A stretch of 27,548 nt of DNA from positions 1 to 27,548 of the forward strand of contig DATMRF010000113.1 of assembly GCA_035566435.1 (NCBI GenBank), given 5' to 3'. The position numbers and the translations under genes were made by a program. Within the stretch, counting starts at the first letter, position 1. The number at the start of each line of letters is the position of its first letter. Below the pieces are notes generated by a model. It was not told where the DNA came from. It worked only from the letters and a program-made list of their open reading frames with translations, and did not search any database. Below are positions 1 to 6,200 of the stretch, piece after piece. This stretch comes from DATMRF01 sp035566435. Its GTDB lineage: Bacteria > Verrucomicrobiota > Verrucomicrobiia > Limisphaerales > UBA8199.

Positions 1-142
1 CACGAGACCTCGCGATCCCGCAGTTGCTTCGGTCTAGTACTTGGGCCAAACTGACTCCCGTTATGAGAGCCAGCCTGACTGCATTCCTGCACAGGGGACT
101 TTCACCCCATCAGTTCACGCCCATGTCAGGCGCACACCACAG
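1..142. other. left edge, no convincing gene; possible tail of an upstream cassette
   Basis: Only a short ORF with no recognisable product lies here. A GTTATGA motif at 59-65 could be an R' core (cassette start), but I find no complementary R'' before the hairpin at 143-219. The stretch is probably the remains of the cassette that ends in the first attC-like site. Confidence 0.3.
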
Positions 143-232
143 CATGCAGCGGGTGCGAGCCAACCGCTTACGCGAGTCGCAATGCCAGCGTCCTTGGCGG
201 CTGGCTCGCACCGCTGATGCTGCCCGTTCGGT
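131..232 (+). other. attC-like recombination site 1
   Basis: The left arm 143-167 pairs with the right arm 197-219. The arms match except for two extra bases in the left arm (G146 and one G in 151-153) and one mismatch, which is the asymmetry expected of attC extrahelical bases. A 6-nt spacer leads to the R' core GTTCGGT (226-232). The R'' side (about 131-137, cgcacac) is degenerate. The arms resemble those of site 2, so both belong to one family. Polarity matches the other sites: extra bases on the left, cassettes reading +. A palindrome with little else would be the alternative, but the boundary match to site 2 argues against it. Confidence 0.65.
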
Positions 233-243
233 GTAGCGGCGAA

Positions 244-876
244 ATGAAGCATTTGAACAAAATCCTTTGCGTTACCACCGCCATCGCGGCCGGTTCGTCC
301 TATGCGATTGCGTACGTTGGAGGGCGACAGGGAATGCCCCTATCTCTTGGGGGCTTTCCAGCCGAGGTTGCGCCTACTCTCATAAGCTTGCTCTGTCTGG
401 CTTCACTGGTTGTTATGCTGGTCATCGCGCTCATCAAGCGCAGACCTGCTGGCAAAACATCAGTTTTACTGGTCGTTGCGTTCCTCATTTTCGCACTCGG
501 TTTCGCACTCGCCCCGGCGACGGTATTCCAAGCGGGCTTTCGCCACAAAATCAAGTCAACGGTGTCTCCTGACGAACTTCGACAGATTGCGCGGTCGTGT
601 CACGCAACTTTGCCACCTCGCGGACGTTTGCCAGGTCCACGGAAATGGTCGCTCTGGAATGAATCGGAGCACAGACCACAATGGAACGCTTTGGTCGGGT
701 CAAGCTCGTTGGGCAAGCTGGATCCATCGCTGACTATCTTCAACAACACCGACATGGTCGAGATCGCCTGGGGAGGCGCATTGGTTGGCCATTGGGGTTT
801 GATTATCCAAACGGACGGCAAGACGCAGACCGGTGACATTGCTGAGGGCATCAAGACATTCATTAGTTCAGAATGA
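244..876 (+). CDS. integron cassette protein 1, predicted membrane protein of unknown function
   Basis: About 210 aa from ATG 244; an in-frame ATG at 217 lies before the R' core, outside the cassette, so 244 is preferred. I do not recognise the family. The N-terminus (MKHLNKILCVTTAIAAG) is a signal-anchor-like hydrophobic stretch, followed by hydrophobic segments near residues 37-57 and 65-92 with a basic KRRPAGK loop between. The C-terminal half is soluble-looking (WNALVGSSSLGKLDPSLTIF and a GGALVGHWGLII stretch). The gene fills a cassette bounded by R' 226-232 and R'' 884-890, which are exact complements. Cassette ORFs are commonly short and without homologues. No cassette promoter is evident, so expression may depend on an upstream one. 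Confidence 0.7.
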   Translation: MKHLNKILCVTTAIAAGSSYAIAYVGGRQGMPLSLGGFPAEVAPTLISLLCLASLVVMLVIALIKRRPAGKTSVLLVVAFLIFALGFALAPATVFQAGFRHKIKSTVSPDELRQIARSCHATLPPRGRLPGPRKWSLWNESEHRPQWNALVGSSSLGKLDPSLTIFNNTDMVEIAWGGALVGHWGLIIQTDGKTQTGDIAEGIKTFISSE

Positions 877-883
877 GGCGGAT

Positions 884-985
884 ACCGAACCAGAGCATTC
901 AGCGGATGAGAGCCAGCCGTCCAGATCACCTGCAATTCTCACGCCGTCGGCGGCTGGCTCTCGCCGCTGATGCTCGTCGTTATGC
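884..985 (+). other. attC recombination site 2
   Basis: The order is R'' ACCGAAC (884-890), 5-nt spacer, left arm 896-919, variable loop, right arm 951-972, 6-nt spacer, R' GTTATGC (979-985). The arms pair over about 21 bp with one extra T in the left arm (899 or 900) and a small central mismatch (AT against C) like an unpaired central spacer. R'' is the exact reverse complement of the R' that opens this cassette (226-232), as a circularised integron cassette requires. The cores deviate from RYYYAAC/GTTRRRY by one base each. Confidence 0.8.
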
Positions 986-994
986 TGTAAGGCC

Positions 995-1390
995 GTGAGC
1001 ACATCCAGCCCATCGCGAATTTTGCTCAAAGTCACGGGGAGTCTAATAGCGGCCCTCGTCGGAGCCTTGGCGGGTGTGATTGCCATGCTGTTATTCGGCT
1101 GGGGGGATTGGCCCACTTGTTTGATGCTGATTGGTTTTTTCGCTGTTCCGGTTTGGGCGCTAGTTCTCCTGCCGCTGCATGTTCTGTTGCCGCGCTCGTC
1201 GCCCTTTTGGTATCCGAGTGCCTCTGCCGGAGTTGGTGGGGCTGTCGGTGCCGTCCTTCTTACAGCGTATTTTATTCTCTCGGGCGTAGGTTTGCTCTGG
1301 CTCTTTCTTCCGATCGGGGTTCTCGTCGGAATTGTTGCAGGTTTGGTCGGGTCAGTTTTTTCCCGCCTCTATGAAACACGAACAGCATAA
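995..1390 (+). CDS. integron cassette protein 2, small polytopic membrane protein
   Basis: 131 aa from GTG 995, 16 nt after the R' core of site 2; no ATG of similar length exists. It is almost entirely hydrophobic, with about four predicted membrane segments (roughly residues 13-33, 40-62, 74-97, 99-121) and Gly/Ala-rich helices such as GVGGAVGAVLL. The C-terminus (FSRLYETRTA) is polar. The TAA stop lies inside the R'' core of the next attC (GCATAAC, 1385-1391), as often happens in gene cassettes. I do not recognise the family; transport, immunity or stress roles would be guesses. Confidence 0.7.
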   Translation: MSTSSPSRILLKVTGSLIAALVGALAGVIAMLLFGWGDWPTCLMLIGFFAVPVWALVLLPLHVLLPRSSPFWYPSASAGVGGAVGAVLLTAYFILSGVGLLWLFLPIGVLVGIVAGLVGSVFSRLYETRTA

Positions 1391-1468
1391 CATCTGCGTA
1401 CAGGCGACGCCGGGTTGCGCCTTGCTGTTTATCCTGGCTCAGGTGTCCGGCGCGCCTGAGAAGGTGTG
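1383..1468 (+). other. attC-like site 3, right side interrupted
   Basis: CAGCATAAC (1383-1391) is the exact reverse complement of the 9 bases at 979-987 that open this cassette, so it serves as R''. A stem follows: 1401-1413 pairs with 1447-1458 over 12 bp with one extra A (1407) in the left arm. No GTTRRRY core follows. Instead an IS-end-like sequence (GAAGGTGTGAAAAAATG) starts at 1460. A canonical GTTAGGT occurs at 2025-2031, just past the other end of that element, so the original R' may have been displaced there. Confidence 0.55.
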
Positions 1469-1486
1469 AAAAAATGTCTTGCATAT

Positions 1487-1506
1487 AACTAGCTGTAGAG
1501 CTAGTT
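1487..1506 (+). promoter_or_regulatory. perfect palindrome, candidate operator
   Basis: AACTAGCT (1487-1494) and AGCTAGTT (1499-1506) are perfect inverted repeats with a 4-nt centre, ending 7 bases before the ATG at 1514. The position suits autoregulation by the small protein encoded next. It could also be a transcript hairpin covering the start. Confidence 0.45.
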
Positions 1507-1513
1507 TAGAATC

Positions 1514-1714
1514 ATGGCTTACCTTTCCAAACTGCAAGTGATTCAACGGGGCGGTCAAAACCGCCAATACTATCTAATCTGCCCGGCGCCTTTGGCGGCG
1601 GCGCTGGAGATGGAAAAGAGCGAGGAACTTGAATGGGTAATCAAAGACCGGAATACGTTTGAGATCCGGCGAGTCAGCGCCAGCGCCAGCGCGCGCGCCA
1701 AAGGGAGCCGCTGA
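1514..1714 (+). CDS. small IS-associated protein, AbrB-like in feel
   Basis: 66 aa from ATG 1514. The sequence (MAYLSKLQVIQRGGQNRQYY ... MEKSEELEWVIKDRNTFEIRR) reads as a short beta-rich domain in which a basic start is followed by a hydrophobic strand, ending in a low-complexity SASASARAKGSR tail. It resembles small ORFs found before transposase genes and, more loosely, swapped-hairpin AbrB/MazE DNA-binding domains. This is inference from the pattern, not an alignment. The stop overlaps the start region of the truncated transposase gene (ATG 1714), so the two are translationally coupled. A role as element regulator binding the palindrome at 1487-1506 is plausible. Confidence 0.6.
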   Translation: MAYLSKLQVIQRGGQNRQYYLICPAPLAAALEMEKSEELEWVIKDRNTFEIRRVSASASARAKGSR

Positions 1715-1968
1715 TGAATAAGCCCGAAGCTGGCGCCGCAGTGTTGCCGGGTCTGGACAGCGTTTCACTCGCGCCAATGTTGCCTGCGGCGTCGGCCCTT
1801 CCAGCTCGGCCGCGAGTCAAACCGGTCGACCGTTCCCAACTGAGCTGGCAGATGCTCGATGTGGAACGGCTCATCGAGCAGGACCACCCGGCCCGAGCCA
1901 TCTGGGAAGCTGTGAAAAAAATGGCAGAGAGGTCAAAGACGCAAAATGCACCCGTTGATAATCAGTGA
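1714..1968 (+). pseudogene. truncated transposase, IS1182-like N-terminal (DUF772-type) region
   Basis: 84 codons from ATG 1714. Residues 34-66 (VDRSQLSWQMLDVERLIEQD, then HPARAIWEAV) match the opening of IS1182/DUF772-type transposases, where a D-x-E-x-LI-xx-DHPAR stretch precedes the catalytic domain. The DDE catalytic region is absent. After AIWEAV the frame runs into the 108-bp palindromic element (KKMAERSKTQNAPVDNQ, stop). That tail recurs as EAVKKLAKGSKSQNAAFDNQ on the minus strand near 7010-7085, so the fusion arose by element insertion or by deletion between short direct repeats. It is non-functional as a transposase. Confidence 0.7.
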
Positions 1969-2013
1969 CTTGCAACTGCGAATTTTTACGGTTTTCAATT
2001 TTTTCACAGCTTC
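1906..2013 (+). repeat. 108-bp palindromic element, copy 1 (MITE-like)
   Basis: It is bounded by a perfect 15-bp inverted repeat: GAAGCTGTGAAAAAA at 1906-1920 and TTTTTTCACAGCTTC at 1999-2013. The interior contains GCAAAATGCA and TTGATAATCAG. A diverged copy in the opposite orientation lies at about 6975-7082, sharing the order of all these blocks. The outer end coincides with the right end of the degenerate IS, so it may be a non-autonomous derivative of that family or its 3'-terminal segment. Confidence 0.6.
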
Positions 2014-2024
2014 TGACTTCTTTC

Positions 2025-2031
2025 GTTAGGT
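2025..2031 (+). other. canonical R' core (cassette boundary)
   Basis: GTTAGGT fits the integron GTTRRRY consensus exactly. It lies 11 bases beyond the IS right end and opens the next cassette, whose R'' (GCCTAAC, 2366-2372) is complementary in six of seven bases. Confidence 0.7.
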
Positions 2032-2044
2032 GGAAATGCACATC

Positions 2045-2371
2045 ATGAAGCTCTACGAGGTTCTGTTTTTGGACAGGCGGGATCGAGACGGCGACAGGGA
2101 CTCTATTTTCCTGGTTCGCGCGCCTGATCTAGAAAAGGCAGTTGAGCTGGCGAGGAGGCATGCGCGAGAGAACGAATCCTTCCGACCGCATAAGGTATTT
2201 GAGATTGGCACTGAGTTGGCAACGCGGGAGCATGATGATCCAAAGGTCCTCCGGGGTCCCTATTACGAATGTGGGTTTAACTTTGGCTGGCGGGAATGGA
2301 GGCGGAAAGGTGAGCCATACGACACTGACAACAAGCCAGATGTTTGGGAGGAGGTCATTCACGGCGCCTAA
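2045..2371 (+). CDS. integron cassette protein 3, hypothetical
   Basis: 108 aa from ATG 2045 (MKLYEVLFLDRRDRDGDRD); in-frame ATG 2036 and GTG 2030 are alternatives, with AGGTGG at 2028-2033 a weak ribosome site for the later start. It is soluble and highly charged: an acidic/basic N-terminal loop, then a helix (DLEKAVELARRHARENES), then a Trp/Tyr-rich C-terminus (YYECGFNFGWREWRRKGEPY). I do not recognise the family. It fills the best-defined cassette, running from a canonical R' to a canonical attC, and its TAA stop sits inside R''. Confidence 0.75.
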   Translation: MKLYEVLFLDRRDRDGDRDSIFLVRAPDLEKAVELARRHARENESFRPHKVFEIGTELATREHDDPKVLRGPYYECGFNFGWREWRRKGEPYDTDNKPDVWEEVIHGA

Positions 2372-2455
2372 CTTTTGCTGGAGCGGACGCGCCGACTGCG
2401 TCTCTGTTCCACTTCCTGAATCATTGGCGGCGCGCCGCTCAGCGTCACGTTAAAC
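2366..2455 (+). other. attC recombination site 4, canonical
   Basis: R'' GCCTAAC (2366-2372) fits RYYYAAC, followed by a 4-nt spacer. The left arm 2377-2394 pairs with the right arm 2428-2443 over 16 bp with two extra bases in the left arm (a G at 2380/2381 and an A at 2387). A 5-nt spacer leads to R' GTTAAAC (2449-2455), which fits GTTRRRY. Length, core sequences, extrahelical bases and spacer sizes all agree with a functional attC. Confidence 0.88.
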
Positions 2456-2485
2456 GTGTTAGCAAAACGTAGGAGAGTTGCGCAT

Positions 2486-2683
2486 GTGAGAAACAAGAAA
2501 CCGCAGCGGGGGATTCCGGCGTTGCTTGCGGTCATCTCGCTGCTTTTGGCGACGTTCGTTCTGCCGCCTCTGCCCAAACCAAAGGCACGGGCATCTCGCA
2601 TCCAGACAGTGAACCACGTCGAGAGCGTCTCATGGACGATACCCAGCACGAACGCGCCGCCCACCGCCACAGGGAACAAATGA
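2486..2683 (+). CDS. integron cassette protein 4, small single-span membrane or exported protein
   Basis: 65 aa from GTG 2486, chosen because AGGAG at 2471-2475 is a well-placed ribosome site; GTG 2456 just inside the R' core is the alternative. A basic N-terminus (RNKKPQRG) precedes one hydrophobic segment (IPALLAVISLLLATFVLPPL) and a short polar tail ending TNAPPTATGNK. It is either a signal-anchored peptide or an exported one. The expected complementary R'' (GTTTAAC) is not found downstream, only a weak GCTTAAT at 2694-2700, so the cassette's own attC looks lost or interrupted. Confidence 0.5.
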   Translation: MRNKKPQRGIPALLAVISLLLATFVLPPLPKPKARASRIQTVNHVESVSWTIPSTNAPPTATGNK

Positions 2684-2699
2684 GCGTCCGCACGCTTAA

Positions 2700-2775
2700 T
2701 CTGGTCGCCCGGAGGGTTGCCCTCCGGGCTCCCACCCCAGCGTACATGCGGGTCCGCGTACGGCGGTTCCTGGAA
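2700..2775 (+). mobile_element. possible group II intron remnant (hairpin plus GTACGGCGGTTC-type stem)
   Basis: A perfect 10-bp hairpin (GCCCGGAGGG 2707-2716 against 2720-2729, loop TTG) is followed by a second stem-like block, GTACATGCGGGTCCGCGTAC (2742-2761), and GGCGGTTCC. Blocks of this layout occur in bacterial group II introns, and group IIC introns are known to enter attC sites. No reverse transcriptase is present. The identification is from memory of the motif and is weak. Confidence 0.3.
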
Positions 2776-2790
2776 GTCTCTGCGGATTGA

Positions 2791-3213
2791 GCAGCACTCT
2801 TTCTCTGGCACGAGATCGCTGCCCGGAAGGTCAGCCAGTCGGTTTCATCGCTCCAGGGCAAGATCACCGATGGTCGTGTCTGCCTGGCAAGTTCAGCCCT
2901 TCGCGCCCTCCTCACCGCCCGCACCGAAGATTGGCACTTCCTCGGTGCCGCTCTCTTCTGCTTCCTGGGAGATGTCCCCTCGATTCGCGGCGCCGGCGAC
3001 GAGTCCGGCCTCGGCCGCCAAAACTGTTGGGAAGCTGCCAGCCAGTTCGGCGGCCGTTTCCTGCAGGTCAATTTGGCCTCCAAAAACAAGACCTGGGCTT
3101 TCCTGCGACCCAACTTGCACGACTGGCCCATCGACTTTACTGTGCCGGTGCAATGTCGAAGTCGTCCGCGCGGTCCGTCATTCGCCTTCGAGGCGTCCGC
3201 CATAACAACCTGA
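2791..3213 (+). pseudogene. 3' fragment of an unidentified gene, no start codon
   Basis: An open frame without a plausible start runs from the TGA at 2788-2790 to TGA 3211-3213. Its codon use is strongly coding-like (C/G in third positions), and the peptide looks natural: TARTEDWHFLGAALFCFLGD, then GRQNCWEAASQFGGRFLQVN and HDWPIDFTVPVQ. I do not recognise the family. It appears cut at its 5' end where the cassette and intron-like region begins, and its last 20 codons overlap the uvrA start in another frame. The same DNA also allows an upstream extension of the uvrA frame, which lacks conserved sequence. Confidence 0.45.
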
Positions 3214-6200
3214 AGAATTTCGATCTCGACCTGCCGCTCAACCAACTGATTGTCATCACCGGCTTGAGCGGTTCAGGGAAGAGTTCGCTCGCCTTTGATA
3301 CCCTCTTTGCCGAGGGGCAGCGCCGCTACATCGAAACCTTCTCACCCTACGCGCGCCAGTTCCTCGACCGCATGGACAAGCCGCAGGTGGACAGCATCGA
3401 AGGCATTCCGCCCGCCATCGCCATCGAACAGCGCAACTCGGTCCGGACCACCCGCTCCACCGTCGGTACCATGACCGAGATCTGCGACTACATGAAAATG
3501 CTGTGGCCCCAGGTCGCCCAACTGCATTGCCGGCAATGTGGCCAGCCCGTGCGCAAAGAGCCCCCGCAATGGATTTGGGAAGCCCTCACCCGCGAAGCCC
3601 GGACCGCCCCGCGTGCCGTGAAAGGAAACGGCGCGGGCTCGGAGGTCCTGCTCACCTTTGACCTGCCGCTGACGGAAAAGCTCTCCCTGGACGAAAGCCT
3701 CGCCCTGGTTGCCAAACAAGGCTACCAACGGCTTCTGGTCGGCGGCCAAATCCTAAGGCTGGAGGAAGCCGCCTCTCACCTCACGCTCCACGCTCCACGC
3801 TCCACGCCTCCCGCTCGCCTCCCCCCGCACCTCACCGTCATCCAGGACCGCCTGCCCCTGACCTCCGCCACCCGCGCCCGGTTCGTCGAAGCCTGTGAGC
3901 AAGCCTACCATTTCGGCAAAGGCAAACTCACCGTCTGGGAATTCCATCCTCCATCCTCTATTCGCAATCCTCGCCGCTTCTCCGCCGGCCTGCATTGCGC
4001 CACCTGCGACCTCGAGTACCACGAACCGACCCCCGCGCTGTTCAGCTTCAATCACCCGGTCGGCGCGTGCCCGGCCTGCCGCGGCTTCGGACGTATCATC
4101 AGCATCGATTACGATCTCGCCTTGCCCGACCACTCGAAGACGCTCGCGGAGGGTGTGGTCAAACCGTGGCTGAGCGGCATGAGCGCCGAATGCCAAACCG
4201 ATCTCCTGCGCACGTGCCGCCGATCCGGCATCCCCACCGATGTCCCTTTCGCGAAGCTGCCCAAAAAGTGGCAAAAGCTGGTGGTCGAGGGCGATCCCAA
4301 TTACGGCAAGGACGAAGCGCACAAATGGCCGCGCGCCTGGTACGGCGTCAAGGGCTACTTCCGCTGGCTCGAGTCGAAATCCTACAAAATGCACGTGCGG
4401 GTGCTGCTCTCGCGGTACCGCGCCTACACCCCCTGCCCCGCTTGCCAGGGCAAACGCTTCCAGCCTGAATCGCTCTTGTATCACGCTCCAGGCCCTGCCG
4501 CGCCGAAGCGCAGCGAAGGCCGGTCCACGCTCCACGCTCCCAACGGGCTCACTCTGGCTGATTTCTATCAACTGCCCATACGTGATGCCGTGCCATTCAT
4601 CGAGGCTCTCGCCGGCCGGCACCGGGTGGGGCCCAATGACCCGCTCGCGCTGGCGTTGCATGAGGTCCGCTCCCGGCTCGGTTACCTCAACGAGGTGGGC
4701 CTCGGTTACCTGACCCTCGACCGGCCCACCCGCTCGCTCTCCGGCGGGGAAACCGAGCGCGTCAGTCTCACCACCTGTTTGGGCACGCGCCTCGTAAACA
4801 CTCTGTTTGTGCTGGATGAGCCGAGTGTTGGCCTCCACCCGCGCGACACCGAACGCCTGGTGCGCATCCTGGAACAACTCCGCGACGCCGGCAACACCGT
4901 CGTGGTCGTTGAACACGAAGCCAGCGTCATGCGCTCCGCCAACCAACTCCTCGATCTCGGCCCCGGCCACGGCGCCACCGGAGGCCAAATCGTGTTCCAG
5001 GGAACTTACCCCGACCTGCTCGAATGCGGCGACTCGCTTACAGGCCAGTACCTCAGCGGCCAAATGCAGATCGAAGTGCCCCAAAGAAGGGCGGTTACAA
5101 CAGGTTCGGCTTCTCGCCGGTCCGGCATGTCGAGCGTGCAAAGCTCCCGTCTGAATACCCTGGCGCTAAACGAAGCGGAGGTGCCCTACCGGGTCACCCT
5201 CGCCGCCTGTCCCACTCTGAAAATCGCCCACGCCACGAAACACAACCTGAACGATCTGGCCGTCGAAATTCCGCTCGGACGCTTTGTCTGCGTCACCGGT
5301 GTCAGCGGCTCAGGCAAATCCACGCTCGTTCGCGACGTCTTGCTGCCGGCCCTTACCGCCCGGCTCAAATCCGATTCCAGTTCGACCAAGGCCTCGGATC
5401 GCTTGGACACCGAGGCGGGCGATGAAGGCCCCGACAACGATTCGGCTTCCGCCCCGCAGCCCTCGACCCTCCTCACCGGCTCGGAGAGTGTCGGCCAGGT
5501 GGTCCTGGTCGATCAATCCATTCTCGCCAAAACACCGCGCTCCAATCCCGCCGTCTATATCGGCGCTTTCGAAGACATCCGCGAGTTCTTTGCCCAGTCC
5601 GACCTGGCCAAACAGCGCGGGCTCAACGCCAGCGCCTTCAGCTTCAACTCCACCCAGGGCCAATGCGAACGCTGCCGAGGCGCCGGATTCGAGAAAATCG
5701 AAATGCAATTCCTAAGCGACGTCTTCATCCGCTGCCCTGACTGCAACGGCCGCCGCTACCGCTCCCACATCCTTGACGTCAAAGTTAGTCCCAAGTTTCA
5801 AGTTTCAAGTCTCAAGCCCCAAGTCCAAGGGCCCGGAGAGACAGAGGTTGACGTTCACGCTCCACGCTCCACGCTCCACGCTCCACTGTCTCTCTCCATC
5901 GCCGATCTCCTGGAATCCACCGTCGAGGAAGCGATCGCCTTCCTGACCTCTTTCCCCGATTCCCGCCCGGCGCAACGTGCCGCACAGAGCCTCACGCTGC
6001 TGGAAGAGGTCGGCCTCGGCTACCTGAAACTCGGCCAGCCCATCAACACCCTCTCCGGCGGCGAAAGCCAGCGCCTCAAACTGGTCCGCCACCTCGCGGA
6101 GGCCACTGACGTCACGAGGCCCAACTCAACCCACCCCATTGTAGCCGCCGACGTGAGGAGGCGGAATCTTGAATTCCGGGAAGGGGAGCAACAGAGCCTT

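Larger units (their letters stand above)
1460..2013 (+). mobile_element. degenerate insertion sequence, IS1182-like, inside attC site 3
   Basis: The left end GAAGGTGTGAAAAAATG (1460-1476) and the right end TTTTTTCACAGCTTC (1999-2013) form imperfect terminal inverted repeats. CTGA occurs at both edges (1456-1459 and 2013-2016) and could be a target duplication, though the two ends are offset by one base. Inside are a small ORF of a type I associate with transposons and a transposase cut after about 70 codons. At about 0.55 kb it is far too short to be autonomous. The family call rests on the transposase N-terminus only. Confidence 0.55.

Noticed and set aside
24..236. 70-codon ORF at the left edge
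   Set aside because: It runs through the attC-like hairpin 1 and has no protein-like features.
2787..3152. Upstream extension of the first uvrA frame by 122 codons
   Set aside because: The extension has no UvrA similarity, is Pro/Ser/Arg-rich, and another frame over the same bases looks more natural; homology starts right after ATG 3153.
3753..5141. Long minus-strand ORF (462 codons) under uvrA
   Set aside because: Antisense shadow of a high-GC gene with strong codon bias; the + strand carries all conserved UvrA motifs.
3782..5883. CRISPR array suggested by repeated CACGCTC blocks
   Set aside because: Units are 7 bp, directly tandem, without spacers and inside a coding frame.
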